A stretch of 49,537 nucleotides of DNA from Eubacterium sp. (GCA_024698585.1 JAILRB010000039.1:1-49537), one strand, 5' to 3'; counted from the stretch's first letter, positions 1 through 8,888 are shown. Notes: generated by a model not told the origin, from the letters alone. Made by a program: numbers and translations.

Positions 1-34
1 CTTTCGCTACTTCATTATCATTCAATAGCGAAAG
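1..34. other. Inverted repeat at the left window edge
   Basis: CTTTCGCTA at 1-9 is perfectly complementary to TAGCGAAAG at 26-34, with a 16-nt loop. No T-run follows on the plus strand. It may be the end of a terminator or of a repeat cut by the window boundary. The meaning cannot be decided from this window. Confidence 0.4.
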
Positions 35-77
35 CGGCCGCACAATTTTGAATTTCTGTCAACCTTTTTTTGAAAAA

Positions 78-112
78 AAGACCCCAGTATTATTTCTAAT
101 ACTGAGATCTTA
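78..112 (-). terminator. Rho-independent terminator after the aquaporin gene
   Basis: Read on the minus strand, CAGTATTA and its complement form a stem with a three-base loop, followed by GGGGTC and a run of seven T. It lies about 70 bases past the aquaporin stop and is the natural end of that single-gene transcript. Confidence 0.7.
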
Positions 113-123
113 ATTTTGTCATC

Positions 124-141
124 TTAACTTAATGACATTGC
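124..141. repeat. 18-base motif repeated inverted at the right window end
   Basis: The plus-strand bases 124-141 (TTAACTTAATGACATTGC) are the exact reverse complement of 49397-49414. Here the motif lies just after the aquaporin stop, inside its transcript. A dispersed intergenic repeat is possible; two copies in one window do not prove it. Confidence 0.45.
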
Positions 142-177
142 TTTCCTGGCATCCTCTTTCTTTTTTTAACGCATCTT

Positions 178-846
178 CTACTGTGCATCACTGTGTAAGA
201 ACTTAAATAAGTAAGCTGCAGCTGCTGCCCCTGCGATTGGAGCAACGATGAATAACCATACCTGAGCTAATGCATCTGTTCCACTGAAAAGTGCTGCCCC
301 GATACTTCTTGCAGGGTTAACGCTGGTACCTGTTAAACGAATACCAACAATGTGAACAAATGTTAATGTTAAACCAATGATGATTCCTGCAATGTTTGAA
401 TATTCAGGCTTTGAAGTAACTGATAAAATCACATATACAAAGATACATGTTAAGATTACTTCTACGATTAAAGCTCCACCTGCATTCAATTTCATTGCTG
501 ACATCTTATCGTATCCATTTGCTCCGATATTATCAAAAGCTCCACTAATGTCAGTCATGGCACCTATTACCTTTAATGTGGCACCTGCAATAATTGCACC
601 TGCGATTTGTGCAATCACATAAAAAATCAAGTCATCCTGACTTAACTTTTTATTCAGGAACATTGCAAAAGACACTGCCGGGTTAATGTGACAACCTGAA
701 ATATTTCCGATGGAATAAGCCATCGCTACGATTGATAAACCAAATGCAGCAGCAATGGTAAATACGTCACCAGCGAAAATAGCAGCTCCACATCCCATAA
801 ATGTGAGTACAAAAGTTCCAATGAATTCAGCGATATACTTCTTCAT
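178..846 (-). CDS. Aquaporin, AqpZ-like water channel
   Basis: This is a 222-residue MIP-family channel of the cytoplasmic membrane with about six membrane helices. The two pore half-helices carry HINPAVS near residue 58 and SVNPARS near residue 175. Glycerol facilitators have NPARD after the second NPA; here serine follows, as in orthodox water channels, so water rather than glycerol is the likelier substrate (inference from family knowledge). I chose the start at the methionine of MKKYIAEF, because the ATG four codons upstream directly abuts the AAAGG and could not use it. The gene stands alone, with a terminator at 78-112 and the rubrerythrin terminator behind it. Confidence 0.88.
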   Translation of the reverse strand: MKKYIAEFIGTFVLTFMGCGAAIFAGDVFTIAAAFGLSIVAMAYSIGNISGCHINPAVSFAMFLNKKLSQDDLIFYVIAQIAGAIIAGATLKVIGAMTDISGAFDNIGANGYDKMSAMKLNAGGALIVEVILTCIFVYVILSVTSKPEYSNIAGIIIGLTLTFVHIVGIRLTGTSVNPARSIGAALFSGTDALAQVWLFIVAPIAGAAAAAYLFKFLHSDAQ

Positions 847-913
847 AAACACGCCCATCCTTTCTTACTTTACTTCTTTACCATACTAACATATTTGCCA
901 TTTTTTTACAAAC

Positions 914-942
914 GAAAAAAACTGACAGTGACTGCCAGTTTT
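914..942 (-). terminator. Terminator after rubrerythrin
   Basis: The minus strand reads AACTGGCAG, a short loop, CTGTCAGTT, then a T-run, eight bases past the rubrerythrin stop. The stem has one mismatch. The A-tract on the other side would let it work in both directions. Confidence 0.7.
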
Positions 943-949
943 TTGCTCA

Positions 950-1609
950 TTAGTAGTTTTCTGCATGTACTTCAAAGTAGCTCTGTGGATGTGCACAAAC
1001 CGGGCAAATTTCCGGTGCCTTTGTTCCTACTACAATGTGTCCACAGTTTCTACATTCCCAAACCTTTACTTCGCTCTTTTCAAATACCTGAGCGGTTTCG
1101 ATATTCTTTAACAATGCACGATATCTTTCTTCGTGATGTTTTTCAATTTCACCAACAGCACGGAATTTTGCTGCAAGTTCCGGGAACCCTTCTGCTTCTG
1201 CTGTCTTAGCGAAATCTTCATACATGTCTGTCCATTCAAAGTTTTCTCCATCAGCTGCTGCATTCAGGTTTTCTGTAGTTGTTCCAATTCCTTTTAATTC
1301 TTTAAACCACATCTTTGCATGTTCTTTTTCGTTGTTTGCTGTCTGAAGGAACAATGCTGAAATCTGTTCATATCCTTCTTTTTTTGCTACGGATGCAAAA
1401 TATGTATATTTATTTCTCGCCTGTGATTCCCCTGCAAATGCTGCCTCTAAGTTCTTTTCTGTCTGTGTTCCTGAATACGGATTACTCATGTTTTTTCCTC
1501 CTTCAATCAATTCCAAATTTTCACCTTCTGCTTTACACAATGGACATACCGGAGTTTCCCCTTCCGGAACCTCAAATTCATGTCCACAAATCTTACATTT
1601 GTACTTCAT
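950..1609 (-). CDS. Rubrerythrin with an additional N-terminal rubredoxin-like domain
   Basis: Rubrerythrins reduce hydrogen peroxide in the cytoplasm of anaerobes, with electrons passed through a rubredoxin centre to a di-iron site. The 219-residue protein has an N-terminal CxxC pair at 5/8 and another at 22/25 (a desulforedoxin/rubredoxin-like knuckle). A ferritin-like di-iron domain follows from about residue 45 ([31 protein letters not shown]), then a C-terminal rubredoxin (CRNCGH ... CPVC). Classical rubrerythrin has only the C-terminal rubredoxin, so this one has metal-binding knuckles at both ends. The first start has AAGGAG ten bases upstream. A second strong ribosome site (AAGGAGG) sits inside the gene before Met41, which would give a canonical 179-residue rubrerythrin. 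Confidence 0.92.
   Translation of the reverse strand: MKYKCKICGHEFEVPEGETPVCPLCKAEGENLELIEGGKNMSNPYSGTQTEKNLEAAFAGESQARNKYTYFASVAKKEGYEQISALFLQTANNEKEHAKMWFKELKGIGTTTENLNAAADGENFEWTDMYEDFAKTAEAEGFPELAAKFRAVGEIEKHHEERYRALLKNIETAQVFEKSEVKVWECRNCGHIVVGTKAPEICPVCAHPQSYFEVHAENY
1489..1506 (-). promoter_or_regulatory. Internal ribosome binding site and alternative start in rubrerythrin
   Basis: On the minus strand AAGGAGGAAAAAACATG lies in frame within the linker between the N-terminal knuckle and the rubrerythrin core, placing ATG (codon 41) at 1489. Its quality equals or exceeds that of the upstream site, so two products, of 219 and 179 residues, are plausible. Confidence 0.55.
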
Positions 1610-1765
1610 ATTTCAGTCTCCTTTCCTCGCTCCATACTTATATAAAAGTTTACTTGAAATGCCGAAAAAAAGCAAGAAAAAAGAACGGCAAAAACCATTC
1701 TTTTCTCTCTGACATTATGGAACAGAGCAGGGGGATTAAACCTGCTCTGCCATATTAGGAGATTA

Positions 1766-2425
1766 TTAATATACAAAAAGTTGTGACCAATAGTTTTTTC
1801 CATTCCAATCCTGATAAAAACCAACACCGATTTTTGTAAAACTGCCATTCAGAATATTCGCTCTGTGACCGGGACTATTCATCCATCCATTCATTACTTC
1901 TTCCGGTGTTTTCTGTCCCCAGGCAATGTTTTCTCCTGCTCCCCGATAAGAAATACTGTACTCCTGTAAAACTGTACTAAAGGCAGTTCCATTGGGTCTG
2001 GTATGAGAAAAAGATACTGCAGACTCCTTTGCCCTAAGCTGTGCCGCATTATTCAAAGTCTCATTCAGTGTTACCTTTCCCAGACCTGCTTTTGCCCGCT
2101 CGTTATTTACCAGCTCAACCACGCGGTTCACATATTCCTGTTCTTTGGTTGTAACTGTTTTTTCCATAGTGTTTTCCCTTGTCTGGTTCGTAGTCTTTGT
2201 AACTGTCTTCTTTGTAGTCTTCTTACTTTTTTTCTTCTGCTTCTGTTTCTTTTTCGTTTTCTTCTTTTGTTTTATATTTGCTTTTTTATTACAATTGGCT
2301 TTAATGATTTTCACTGCTTTATTGCCACAGGTTTGCTTGACACCGGCTGCATCCACAGCACTTTGTGTCCCCATCAGTAAGATAGCCGACAAAACCAGTG
2401 CAAAGAGTTTCTTTCCTTTCTTCAT
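1766..2425 (-). CDS. Secreted CAP/SCP-domain protein
   Basis: This is a 219-residue exported protein with a signal peptide (MKKGKKLFALVLSAILLMG), a lysine/threonine-rich linker (about 45-85) and a C-terminal CAP domain (about 95-219). CAP hallmarks are visible: FSHTRP, GENIAWG and SPGHRANIL, giving the two histidines and the glutamate of the cavity. Clostridial homologues (YkwD type) are extracellular; their biochemical role is mostly unknown. I start at the ATG after AAAGGAG with an 11-base spacer; a TTG seven codons upstream overlaps that ribosome site and is unlikely. The very basic linker may bind anionic cell-wall polymers (inference). Confidence 0.85.
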   Translation of the reverse strand: MKKGKKLFALVLSAILLMGTQSAVDAAGVKQTCGNKAVKIIKANCNKKANIKQKKKTKKKQKQKKKSKKTTKKTVTKTTNQTRENTMEKTVTTKEQEYVNRVVELVNNERAKAGLGKVTLNETLNNAAQLRAKESAVSFSHTRPNGTAFSTVLQEYSISYRGAGENIAWGQKTPEEVMNGWMNSPGHRANILNGSFTKIGVGFYQDWNGKNYWSQLFVY

Positions 2426-2556
2426 AATGACTGTTACTCCTTTCAATGTTTCCTGCTTCCCGTCTGCCGGGATTTTTGTAACACTTCGAAGTTTTTGTTA
2501 CAATCACATCCTAACACACTGGTTTACATAAAACCACCAGTAACATTTGGCAAAAA

Positions 2557-2590
2557 AGGAAAAGACCGGTTTAACAACCGATCTTTTCCC
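2557..2590 (-). terminator. Terminator of the Ig-like secreted protein gene
   Basis: The arms at 2558-2571 and 2576-2589 pair with one mismatch and are followed on the minus strand by a T-run (CCTTTTTTG). It lies ten bases past the stop codon and ends the 8.1-2.6 kb side of the minus-strand block. Confidence 0.75.
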
Positions 2591-2599
2591 ATTCATTTT

Positions 2600-3850
2600 T
2601 TATTTTACAGTCACTGTAACTTTTGCAAAAATACCATTCTGTGCATAAGCATAGACAATGCATTTTCCTTTTTTCTTTCCGACAATCTTACCTTTTGCAG
2701 TTACTGTGGCAACCTTCGGGTTTCCTGACTCGAACAATACTTTACGACGCACCGAAACTTTTTTCTTCTTTGGTGCTATAGGCTTCGCTGTAATTGTAAC
2801 GCTCTTTTTCACCCGAACCACAACTTTTTTCTTTGAAACCTTGACTTTACTGTAATTTGAAAATGTCTTACTGCCACCGGTAATGCAATGAACCACCTTT
2901 GACACTGCTAACACTTTTTCATTACTGTTTTGTCCTTTTGCAACAGCAACAACTAAAAACTTGTAATTGGTTCCCTTTTTTAATTTTGTAACTTTATAAC
3001 GATTTCCTGAAATAAAGTCAAGTTCCTCATATTGGTCCTTCTTCCCACAGCCACTTTTGAAAACTACGTAGTTTGCCGCTCCCGGAACTTTCTTCCAGGT
3101 AAGCGTCACATCACTCTTTCCTACTTTCTTTGCACAGACACAAAGTGGTGAAAAACCGGACATTGGTGCTTCTTTATTTCCTGTCAATGTTCGAATGGTA
3201 GCGGCAAGTATTACACGCTGGGACTGTTCCTTTTTTTCAATTAATTTTGGAATCTTTATTGTTCTGGAATAGCCACAAACGGTACAAGTATCCTTTTGCA
3301 CGCCTTCTTTTGTTACAGACGGTGCCTGAACAATGACCGAAGAATATGTATGGTTGCCATACCCCATCTTCTGTTCATTCCTTCCGATATAGCAATGACT
3401 TTCCGTGCAATTTTTCCAGTGCGTCTGCTCATCCCACTGGTACTTGGTGTCCCACTGATGAACGTGTGGAAGAAAAGCGAAGGTTACTGTATTCGACTGT
3501 TCCGGTGGCTGTCCGTTTTGAAGTGCAACCACATAAGCCTGATAAAGCCCTTCCAGCGCTTCTCCCTTTTCCTGTAATTTTGCCATAACATCAAAACTGC
3601 AATTCTGGTGATCCACTTCCTCAAATGCATATGCGCTCTTTTGTTCCGAAGCAATAGATTTTCCTTCCATCGTCATGATGATTACCTGATACTGATTTGC
3701 CCCGGAGTAAACATTCCACTTAAGCAGCCCATCATCCACTCGGGCTTCAAGAACATTCTCCCCCTTAACGGAAGCCATTCCCCATCCTATGGGAATCATG
3801 GAACAAATCATAATCATTGTAATGATTCCGGCAATAATCTTCTTTCCCAT
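2600..3850 (-). CDS. Secreted protein with Fn3-like and bacterial Ig-like (Big2) domains
   Basis: The 416-residue protein starts with a signal peptide (MGKKIIAGIITMIMICSMIPIG). A central region carries two CxxC-like pairs and tryptophan/histidine-rich stretches (HVHQWDTKYQWDE, CTVCGYSRTIKIPKLI), resembling repeats found in many clostridial surface proteins. A fibronectin-III-like segment follows at about 255-330 (VTLTWKKVPGAANYVVFK). The C-terminus, after a lysine-rich linker, is a Big2-like module (GNPKVATVTAKGKIVGKKKGKC). No LPXTG motif or terminal anchor is seen, so it may be retained by charge. A good GGAG ribosome site precedes the ATG. It follows the DUF853 ATPase by 15 bases and is likely co-transcribed. 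No catalytic domain was recognised. Confidence 0.7.
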   Translation of the reverse strand: MGKKIIAGIITMIMICSMIPIGWGMASVKGENVLEARVDDGLLKWNVYSGANQYQVIIMTMEGKSIASEQKSAYAFEEVDHQNCSFDVMAKLQEKGEALEGLYQAYVVALQNGQPPEQSNTVTFAFLPHVHQWDTKYQWDEQTHWKNCTESHCYIGRNEQKMGYGNHTYSSVIVQAPSVTKEGVQKDTCTVCGYSRTIKIPKLIEKKEQSQRVILAATIRTLTGNKEAPMSGFSPLCVCAKKVGKSDVTLTWKKVPGAANYVVFKSGCGKKDQYEELDFISGNRYKVTKLKKGTNYKFLVVAVAKGQNSNEKVLAVSKVVHCITGGSKTFSNYSKVKVSKKKVVVRVKKSVTITAKPIAPKKKKVSVRRKVLFESGNPKVATVTAKGKIVGKKKGKCIVYAYAQNGIFAKVTVTVK

Positions 3851-3865
3851 TTCAATCTCTCCATC

Positions 3866-5527
3866 TTATTTCTTAAACAAGGTACTCAGTAATCCTCTTC
3901 CCAGACTGGCTCCAACATTTCCTCCTAAAGTCTTACCGAATTTTCCAAAGTTCTTTCCTACCTGCTTCCCAACTTCACGGCCTACAGTTCCTACCACGGA
4001 GTTTCCAACTGTTTTCATGGCCTGTTGTTTCGCTTTTCGTTCTTTTTCTTCCTGTTTTGCTTTTTCTTTTTCTGCTTTTTCAGCAGCCTTTGCTTTTTCC
4101 CGTTCTTCCCGTTCTGCCTTTTTCGCAGCTTCCTTGGCATCTTTTTCTGCCTGCTTTTCTGCTTCCTTGGCATCTTTTTCCGCTTGCTTTGCTTCCTCTT
4201 CTGCCTGCTTTGCTTCCTCTGCCGCCTGCTGATCTTCCAGTCCTTTTCGAACGAAAAACTCATAAGCAGATTCCGGGTCAAAGGAATTCGCATACTTACT
4301 GTATAACAAACTTTCTTTGATTTTCTGATCCCGTTCTGCATCCGACACGGTTCCCATGGAACACTGCGGCGGAAGAATCTTTACTTTCTGAGCAATTCCC
4401 GGAACACCATCTTCCTGAAGAAATGAAACCACGGCTTCGCCGGTTCCCAATTCCAACAGTGTCTGATAAGTATCAAAGTCCGGATTCACACGGAAGGAAT
4501 CTGCTGCCGCACGAACCGCTTTCTGATCAGCCGGTGTATAGGCACGAAGTCCATGTTCCACTTTATTTCCAAGTTGTGCCAAAACTCCATCCGGAATGTC
4601 TCTAGGATTCTGGGTGCAGAAATAAACACCTACGCCCTTAGAACGAATCAGTTTCACTACCTGTTCAATCTTATCCAATAATGCTTTTGGAATGTCTTCA
4701 AACAATAAATGTGCTTCATCAAAGAAGAACACCATTTTCGGTTTACTCATATCACCTACTTCCGGCAGGGTTTCAAAGAGTTCCGATAACATCCACAATA
4801 AAAAAGTGGAGTAAAGTTTTCCGTTATTAATCAGACTGGAGCTGTCCAGAATATTGATCATTCCACGACCGCCATCCAGCTGTAACCAGTCTGCAATATT
4901 CAATGCCGGTTCTCCAAAGAAAACATCTCCCCCCTCTGCCTCTAGTGCAACAACGGCTCTTGTGATAACCCCAATGGAAGCACTGCTCATCTTCCCGTAG
5001 TCTGCTACAAAGTCTTCGGCATTAGCATCCACATAAGCAAGAAGTGCCTTTAAATCCTTTGTATCAATCAACAATAGATTATTGTCATCCGCAATTTTAA
5101 AAATCACCGTCAAAATGTCGCTCTGCAAATCATTCAGATTCAGAATTCTTGCTAACAATAACGGTCCCATTTCCGATATGGTGGTTCGAAGCTGAATTCC
5201 TTTCTGTCCGAAAATATCCCAGAACGTAACCGGATATCCATGATAGGAAAAGCCGGCCTCTGCCAGACCAAACCGTTCGATACGCTTTTGCATATCCTCG
5301 CTATCTATTCCCGGATTCATCATTCCGGCGATATCGCCTTTCACGTCTGCCATAAAAACCGGTACTCCCATATCACTGAACGATTCAGCCATTACCTTCA
5401 ACGTCACTGTCTTTCCGGTACCGGTGGCTCCCGCTACCAATCCGTGTCGATTCGCCATCTTAGGAATGATGCAGATATTTTCTCCCTGCTCCGTATTTCC
5501 CATCCAAATTTGTTCCTCTTTAATCAT
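3866..5527 (-). CDS. HerA-like ATPase, DUF853 (YjgR) family
   Basis: This is a 553-residue cytoplasmic P-loop ATPase of the HerA/FtsK clade. Walker A is GATGTGKT at residues 33-40, and a Walker B (FFFDEAHLLF) lies near residue 265. An ESTQNPRD-like segment (FCTQNPRDIPDGVL) resembles sensor I of the family. The C-terminal fifth (about 440-525) is an extremely Lys/Glu/Ala-rich coiled coil of repeated AEKDAKEAEK-type units, then a Gly-rich tail with GxxxG spacing. Homologues are widespread and often called helicases, but their cellular role is not established. The start follows TTGGAGGAAG. It sits between the HD-domain gene and the Ig-like protein. Confidence 0.85.
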   Translation of the reverse strand: MIKEEQIWMGNTEQGENICIIPKMANRHGLVAGATGTGKTVTLKVMAESFSDMGVPVFMADVKGDIAGMMNPGIDSEDMQKRIERFGLAEAGFSYHGYPVTFWDIFGQKGIQLRTTISEMGPLLLARILNLNDLQSDILTVIFKIADDNNLLLIDTKDLKALLAYVDANAEDFVADYGKMSSASIGVITRAVVALEAEGGDVFFGEPALNIADWLQLDGGRGMINILDSSSLINNGKLYSTFLLWMLSELFETLPEVGDMSKPKMVFFFDEAHLLFEDIPKALLDKIEQVVKLIRSKGVGVYFCTQNPRDIPDGVLAQLGNKVEHGLRAYTPADQKAVRAAADSFRVNPDFDTYQTLLELGTGEAVVSFLQEDGVPGIAQKVKILPPQCSMGTVSDAERDQKIKESLLYSKYANSFDPESAYEFFVRKGLEDQQAAEEAKQAEEEAKQAEKDAKEAEKQAEKDAKEAAKKAEREEREKAKAAEKAEKEKAKQEEKERKAKQQAMKTVGNSVVGTVGREVGKQVGKNFGKFGKTLGGNVGASLGRGLLSTLFKK

Positions 5528-5608
5528 GTCCGCTTCCTCCAATGCATTTGATTTTTCTGTCTATTTTTATGCCAGTGCACCACCGACACCTTTTACGATT
5601 TTCATTGG

Positions 5609-6061
5609 CTACCTTTGAAACAAGGTTTCCTTAAGAGCACAATACTTGTCCGCCACACATAAAATCCACGCTTCCTTACTGGAAGGAATCTTCCGTAAAG
5701 TCAATGGCCACATATGACTTTCGATTGCTTTGCACTCCTGCTCACCTAAATCAAAATATTTCCTCGCATTTTCTGCTGCCTTTTTTGGATGAAAGAATCC
5801 ATGCAATCGATGATCCTCTGATGGTTCATGCCAGTCATACAAATAAAAATCATGTAACATCGCTGCAGATATTAATTGCTCTTCATCCGATTTCAAATGG
5901 AATCTTCGGTTAATGGAAAAACAGATTTCCGTTACCTGCATACAATGATCATATGTAGAGATGGAACCGTGCTGCACATACTCTTTCATGGACTGCACCA
6001 CTGGTTCCTCTGTATATTTTTTTACTAATTGCTCTAATTCTTCTCTATCCTTTTCCTTCAT
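5609..6061 (-). CDS. Small HD-domain phosphohydrolase
   Basis: The 150-residue protein has the HD metal-ligand set: STYDHCMQV (H), [14 protein letters not shown] (HD) and [10 protein letters not shown] (D). This is the layout of single-domain HD hydrolases that act on nucleotides or other phosphate esters; the substrate cannot be read from sequence. I chose ATG after AGGAAG rather than the in-frame GTG three codons earlier. It follows the HAD phosphatase by 12 bases and the two are probably co-translated, which fits but does not prove a shared housekeeping role. Confidence 0.78.
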   Translation of the reverse strand: MKEKDREELEQLVKKYTEEPVVQSMKEYVQHGSISTYDHCMQVTEICFSINRRFHLKSDEEQLISAAMLHDFYLYDWHEPSEDHRLHGFFHPKKAAENARKYFDLGEQECKAIESHMWPLTLRKIPSSKEAWILCVADKYCALKETLFQR

Positions 6062-6073
6062 TCCCCACACTTC

Positions 6074-6730
6074 CTAAGAAAGGAACTCTATAATGTCCAT
6101 TGGATTTTCAACAATCCATTTTGCTCCAGCCTGTTCCAATTCTTCCTGTTCTCCAAATCCGTACAAAACCCCTAAGGTATCAATTCCCAACTTTGCAGCT
6201 CCAAGAACATCAAACTTTCGGTCTCCCACCATCAGGATTTCTTCACTTCCCGGATTTCCCAACTGTTCCAATCCGTAATTCAAAACGGAGACCTTGTCAT
6301 CTCTCTTTCCTTCCAGGTCTCCACCGGCAATCACATCAAAATACTGTGCGATATCCAAATGGTCTGCAATTCTTCTGGCAAAAATTTCCGGTTTCGAAGT
6401 TCCCATCATAACCTGTTTTCCCTGCTGCTTTAATGTCTTTAACACCTCAGCAATACCATCGTAAATGGAAACTTCCAGGACACCTTTTTCCCGATAATAT
6501 TCCCGATAATAATCTACTGCCTTTTTGGAATCCTCATCATTCATTTTAAAAAAAGTTCGGAATGAGTCTCTCAGTGGCGGGCCGATAAAGGAATAAAGAG
6601 AGTCTCTCTCAACATCTTCTATCCCCATCTTATGTAACGCATACATTGCAGAATTCAGAATTCCCTGCGCCGAATCAATTATCGTCCCATCCAAATCAAA
6701 GATAATTGTCTGAAATCTTTCGTTATTCAT
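6074..6730 (-). CDS. HAD-superfamily hydrolase, phosphoglycolate phosphatase-like
   Basis: This 218-residue cytoplasmic phosphatase has the four HAD motifs in order: FDLDGTIIDS (nucleophile and acid/base Asp at about 11/13), MMGTSKP (motif II), the lysine of KRDDKVSVL (motif III) and MVGDRKFDVLGA (motif IV). The helical cap is of the C1 type found in Gph and PpaX enzymes and in some 5'-nucleotidases, so the exact substrate is open. GGAG stands nine bases before the ATG. It is first in a probable unit with the HD protein and DUF853 ATPase. Confidence 0.85.
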   Translation of the reverse strand: MNNERFQTIIFDLDGTIIDSAQGILNSAMYALHKMGIEDVERDSLYSFIGPPLRDSFRTFFKMNDEDSKKAVDYYREYYREKGVLEVSIYDGIAEVLKTLKQQGKQVMMGTSKPEIFARRIADHLDIAQYFDVIAGGDLEGKRDDKVSVLNYGLEQLGNPGSEEILMVGDRKFDVLGAAKLGIDTLGVLYGFGEQEELEQAGAKWIVENPMDIIEFLS

Positions 6731-6808
6731 TTTTCTCCGTTCCTCTCACTAACTTTTATTGTACCACAAATATACTACTTGTGTGTTTCTAAATAATTAC
6801 AAATTGCT

Positions 6809-8104
6809 TTATTCCTGACTTTTTTTTATCGCATCCACCAATGCAGTGTTTTCCTTTGACTCTCCCACCTTGGACCATGTTTCCTTAATGGTATCGTAGG
6901 AATCCTTTTCAATATCTACTTTCTTTAAGGAAATTCTTTCCACTCCCCAGTTTTCATTTTCCAATAAACATTTATATGACCAGATAGACCAGTTAAATCC
7001 CTTTTCATCCAGAAGTTTCAATCCCTCTGTCCAGGCATCCATATTGTTAAAATAGTTAAACTCTCCCATGTAGTTTGGAACGTCGTAGCTTGATAATTCC
7101 ACATTGTGGAGTTTTCGTTCCATACTGGTAATCTGCATATTGTTTTCATTTTCATAGTTGCTGTACTCATACTGATGATATTCGTACATTACATTTTCCC
7201 ACTGATAATCCTTTGGGTTCGGCAAATCCCAGGAATCCCAGGTTGCTTCCATAATAATGACATGATCCGGATCAATTTCTCTGATTTTGTCATATGCTTT
7301 ATCATAAACGTCCCATAAGAGTTTATGAATTTCATCATCACTCATTCCTGTATTATACCGGTAAGTACAGTACGGTTCGTTTAATAAATCGTATCCTGCC
7401 ACTGTCGGATTTCCCCTATAGTGTTCCGCAATTTTTTCCCACATTGCATAGTACTTTTCCTGATTTTTAGAAGCATTGTCTCCAAAGAAAAATTCGGAAG
7501 CCTTCATTTTTTCTTCTCTTCCGTCAATTCCAGAATGGTCACTACCGTTCTGAGAACCGAAAGCACCATGCATATCGAGAACCACATAAATATCTCTCTT
7601 TGCCGCTTCTTCCACAAACCAATCCACACGTTCAAAAGCATCTTCTTTCCAGTGGTTTTCTTCATCTGCAAAAGTTCCATACCAGAATGGTAAACGAATG
7701 CTGTTGAATCCCAGTTCCTTAATCTTGTCAAAATCCTTTTCCGTAAAGAAATTGTCCTGATAGATTTTAAGTAATTCCTCTGCCTTTTCTTTACCGAAGC
7801 GTTCTTCCAGTGTTTCTTCCATTTCCTTCTGGCATGTTACATGATCTGTATATTCTGTTGGATTCATCCAGAATTCCTGTACGAAATAACCACCAATGTT
7901 AATTCCCTTCAGAGACACGGAATCTCCTTTAGCATTTTTCAGCTCTTTTCCTTCTGCTTTCAAAAAAGCATCTTTTGGCATTTGCACGTTCTTTCCTGTG
8001 CTACTTTCTTTTGTCATCTTGTCACTCCTTAAATTCATCCATGCGACTCCTGAAACTGCTAAAACCAATACAATCGCTGAAATAATGATTACACCTTTCT
8101 TCAT
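6809..8104 (-). CDS. Membrane-anchored glycoside hydrolase family 5 (exo-beta-glucanase-like)
   Basis: The 431-residue protein has one N-terminal hydrophobic segment (residues 4-22) with no clear cleavage site and no lipobox, so it is probably tethered outside the membrane. The GH5 barrel carries R137 (SIRLPFW), H179 in LDMHGAFGSQNG, the acid/base E243 in LLNEPYC, H310 and the nucleophile E348 in MGEFNYF. LDMHGAFGSQNG closely resembles the signature of exo-1,3-glucanase-like GH5 members, so a beta-1,3- or mixed-linked glucan is a likely substrate (inference). Its ATG overlaps the TGA of the upstream 6-TM gene (ATGA), which implies translational coupling. Confidence 0.85.
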   Translation of the reverse strand: MKKGVIIISAIVLVLAVSGVAWMNLRSDKMTKESSTGKNVQMPKDAFLKAEGKELKNAKGDSVSLKGINIGGYFVQEFWMNPTEYTDHVTCQKEMEETLEERFGKEKAEELLKIYQDNFFTEKDFDKIKELGFNSIRLPFWYGTFADEENHWKEDAFERVDWFVEEAAKRDIYVVLDMHGAFGSQNGSDHSGIDGREEKMKASEFFFGDNASKNQEKYYAMWEKIAEHYRGNPTVAGYDLLNEPYCTYRYNTGMSDDEIHKLLWDVYDKAYDKIREIDPDHVIIMEATWDSWDLPNPKDYQWENVMYEYHQYEYSNYENENNMQITSMERKLHNVELSSYDVPNYMGEFNYFNNMDAWTEGLKLLDEKGFNWSIWSYKCLLENENWGVERISLKKVDIEKDSYDTIKETWSKVGESKENTALVDAIKKSQE

Positions 8105-8820
8105 TGTTCCAATTCCTCCCATAATTTTTTCTTGACATATACTCCTATGGCAATCGCCAGAATTGCAACTCCCCATAACAGGTTGTCATATTTCACTGTC
8201 ATTACCGGGAGAAAAGCATGCACCCAATCACTCCAGAACCAATCACCATGCCCCGGACCTTCCAGTAATTCTGTCACATAAGCAAAACTGAAAACACCCA
8301 GAATTTGAGAAGTGCCCAAAAAGCTCGTGCTGAAAATCTCTGCATACTTTAGTTTTGTTTGTTTGAAAACTACCACTGCAAATATGGCTCCCACAATGAG
8401 AGAAACAATCAGTAGATAATTATCCTCTTTTATTCCCCTCAGTTCATACGCACCATATTTCCTATCCAGATAAGCTCGATATCCCCAGACAAAAATCGGA
8501 TTTACCAAAATATAGGAACATTTGAACGCGAAAATAAAATTTATTAGAAATTTATCTCCATGAGGGACTACCTCTGTAACTACAATTCCAACAAGTATTC
8601 CTGCAACTGCTCCTGCAAAAACAATCCAAATATTTTCACATATAAGGAACCCTACAAGTCCTCCGAAAATAATTCCCCACTCTGCTCCGATAATTTTTGC
8701 AATTCGTTTTAAACTCCACTTTCCCGCAACAATGCATAACAGAAATCCCAAAACTGTTTGCACTCCTAAGAAAATTAGTGGAAAATGAAGTTGTTTTAAT
8801 AGTTTTATAACTTCCATCAT
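8101..8820 (-). CDS. Six-helix membrane protein of unknown function
   Basis: The 239-residue protein has about six hydrophobic helices separated by short loops, with paired basic residues after several of them. I do not recognise the family. No transporter signature, catalytic dyad or metal motif is obvious; a short loop contains LEGPGHGDWFWSDW. It is translationally coupled to the GH5 gene by a 4-base overlap. It could be a membrane partner of that enzyme or a glycan-linked transport component (inference). The start is supported by GAGGTGA just upstream, although the doubled ATG leaves one codon of uncertainty. Confidence 0.7.
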   Translation of the reverse strand: MMEVIKLLKQLHFPLIFLGVQTVLGFLLCIVAGKWSLKRIAKIIGAEWGIIFGGLVGFLICENIWIVFAGAVAGILVGIVVTEVVPHGDKFLINFIFAFKCSYILVNPIFVWGYRAYLDRKYGAYELRGIKEDNYLLIVSLIVGAIFAVVVFKQTKLKYAEIFSTSFLGTSQILGVFSFAYVTELLEGPGHGDWFWSDWVHAFLPVMTVKYDNLLWGVAILAIAIGVYVKKKLWEELEQ

Positions 8821-8838
8821 GATTCACCTCTAGAAAGC

Positions 8839-8847
8839 AGTATAGCA
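8839..8847 (-). promoter_or_regulatory. Extended -10 promoter for the 6-TM/GH5 unit
   Basis: The minus strand reads TGCTATACT, an extended -10 (TGnTATACT) 19 bases before the start codon of the 6-TM gene. No convincing -35 lies 17 bases further up, as is common for extended -10 sites. It shares the 135-base divergent spacer with the carB promoter. Confidence 0.45.
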
Positions 8848-8888
8848 TACATTAACATTTTTGTGTCGCGTGTCGGGGTTTTTTCTCA

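Noticed and set aside
2003-2531. Plus-strand open frames over the CAP gene
   Set aside because: They are Phe/Leu/Cys-rich mirror images of the lysine-rich linker on the minus strand and have no ribosome sites.
4025-4320. Plus-strand Phe-rich frames and an extra minus-strand frame in the DUF853 gene
   Set aside because: They arise from the repetitive Lys/Glu coiled-coil coding sequence; the real frame continues through without interruption.
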